From Anaeromyxobacter sp. Fw109-5 (GTDB taxonomy: Bacteria; Myxococcota; Myxococcia; Myxococcales; Anaeromyxobacteraceae), in NCBI RefSeq assembly GCF_000017505.1, contig NC_009675.1:4530501-4594500 (forward strand): DNA of 64,000 nucleotides, in the 5' to 3' direction. Shown piece after piece: positions 63,954 to 64,000 of this stretch. Made by a program: the position numbers and the translations under genes. The notes below the pieces were generated by a model that saw only the letters and a list, made by a program, of their open reading frames with translations, made no database searches and was not told where the DNA came from. How positions within the stretch are numbered: position 1 is the stretch's first letter; the number at the start of each line of letters is the position of its first letter.

Positions 63954-64000
63954 GTGAGCAAGCGATCCGCCGAGGCCGTCCATGAGCGCATGCAGCAGGT
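63954..64000 (+). CDS. Start of an unknown gene (truncated by window end)
   Basis: GTG at 63954 is preceded by GAGGTG about 6 bp upstream and opens SKRSAEAVHERMQQ. The frame is open to the window edge. Its product cannot be named. The position right after recombination-like sites suggests it may belong to a mobile element. Confidence 0.35.
   Translation, partial: MSKRSAEAVHERMQQ

Overview
The window comes from a very GC-rich (about 73-75% by eye) Gram-negative genome. The best fit is a myxobacterium of the Anaeromyxobacter type. The basis is the strong G/C preference at third codon positions, the many long TPR proteins and lipoproteins, bacteriohemerythrin, a CotA-type multicopper oxidase, and the mix of cell-division and outer-membrane genes. 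This assignment is by style; no 16S or other marker lies in the window. No rRNA, tRNA or CRISPR array was found.

Layout. 1-4480: end of ftsW, then murG, murC, murB, followed by ddl (4547-5473). This is the peptidoglycan-precursor half of the dcw cluster. 5483-10048: an unrelated block that splits the cluster (an outer-membrane-type protein, a VUT/YhhQ-type queuosine-precursor transporter, a small hypothetical gene, a CotA-like multicopper oxidase). 10212-13634: ftsQ, ftsA, ftsZ, closed by a strong hairpin at 13659-13686. 13729-20297: envelope and accessory genes (tandem lipoprotein paralogs, HD-domain protein, hemerythrin, esterase, a paralogous pair of secreted proteins around a small lipoprotein). 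20399-28361: housekeeping RNA and cell-wall genes (alaS, trmB, LysM lytic transglycosylase, dusB) with lipoproteins between them. 28363-35016: a Fis-type DNA-binding protein with a ZIP metal transporter, a PAS/GAF histidine kinase, glutamate-cysteine ligase, a membrane-anchored LuxR-type regulator and a DUF2231 protein. 35233-48764: a large S41 protease, then an apparent four-gene operon of a 2884-residue TPR protein, a lipoprotein, queC and a PHA-granule-type small protein. 48855-57815: an orphan adenine-methyltransferase-like gene, fur, dacB, ssb, two methyltransferases and an SRPBCC protein. 58194-61975: a 974-residue membrane TPR protein and a lipoprotein.

The most unusual part is the right end (62066-64000). 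Two copies of the 3' end of a radC gene lie in the same orientation. They are 135/136 identical over their coding part. Each is followed by a diverged palindrome-like segment, and together they bracket a translationally coupled Rrf2 regulator and NAD(P)-binding epimerase-like gene. The second copy carries a perfect 32-bp palindrome and two TTATGCGGA motifs just before a new gene that runs off the window. This looks like a modular mobile or recombination-site structure. A second notable signal is a dispersed intergenic-type repeat that has entered two TPR genes in the same reading frame, so both proteins carry a near-identical peptide in a linker.

Functional threads: septal peptidoglycan synthesis and division (murG/C/B, ddl, ftsW/Q/A/Z, dacB, lytic transglycosylase); tRNA maturation and queuosine metabolism (alaS, trmB, dusB, queC, VUT transporter); metal and redox handling (Fur, ZIP, multicopper oxidase, hemerythrin, Rrf2, glutathione synthesis). 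Gene starts were chosen from ribosome-binding sites, signal peptides and family lengths; uncertain ones are flagged.
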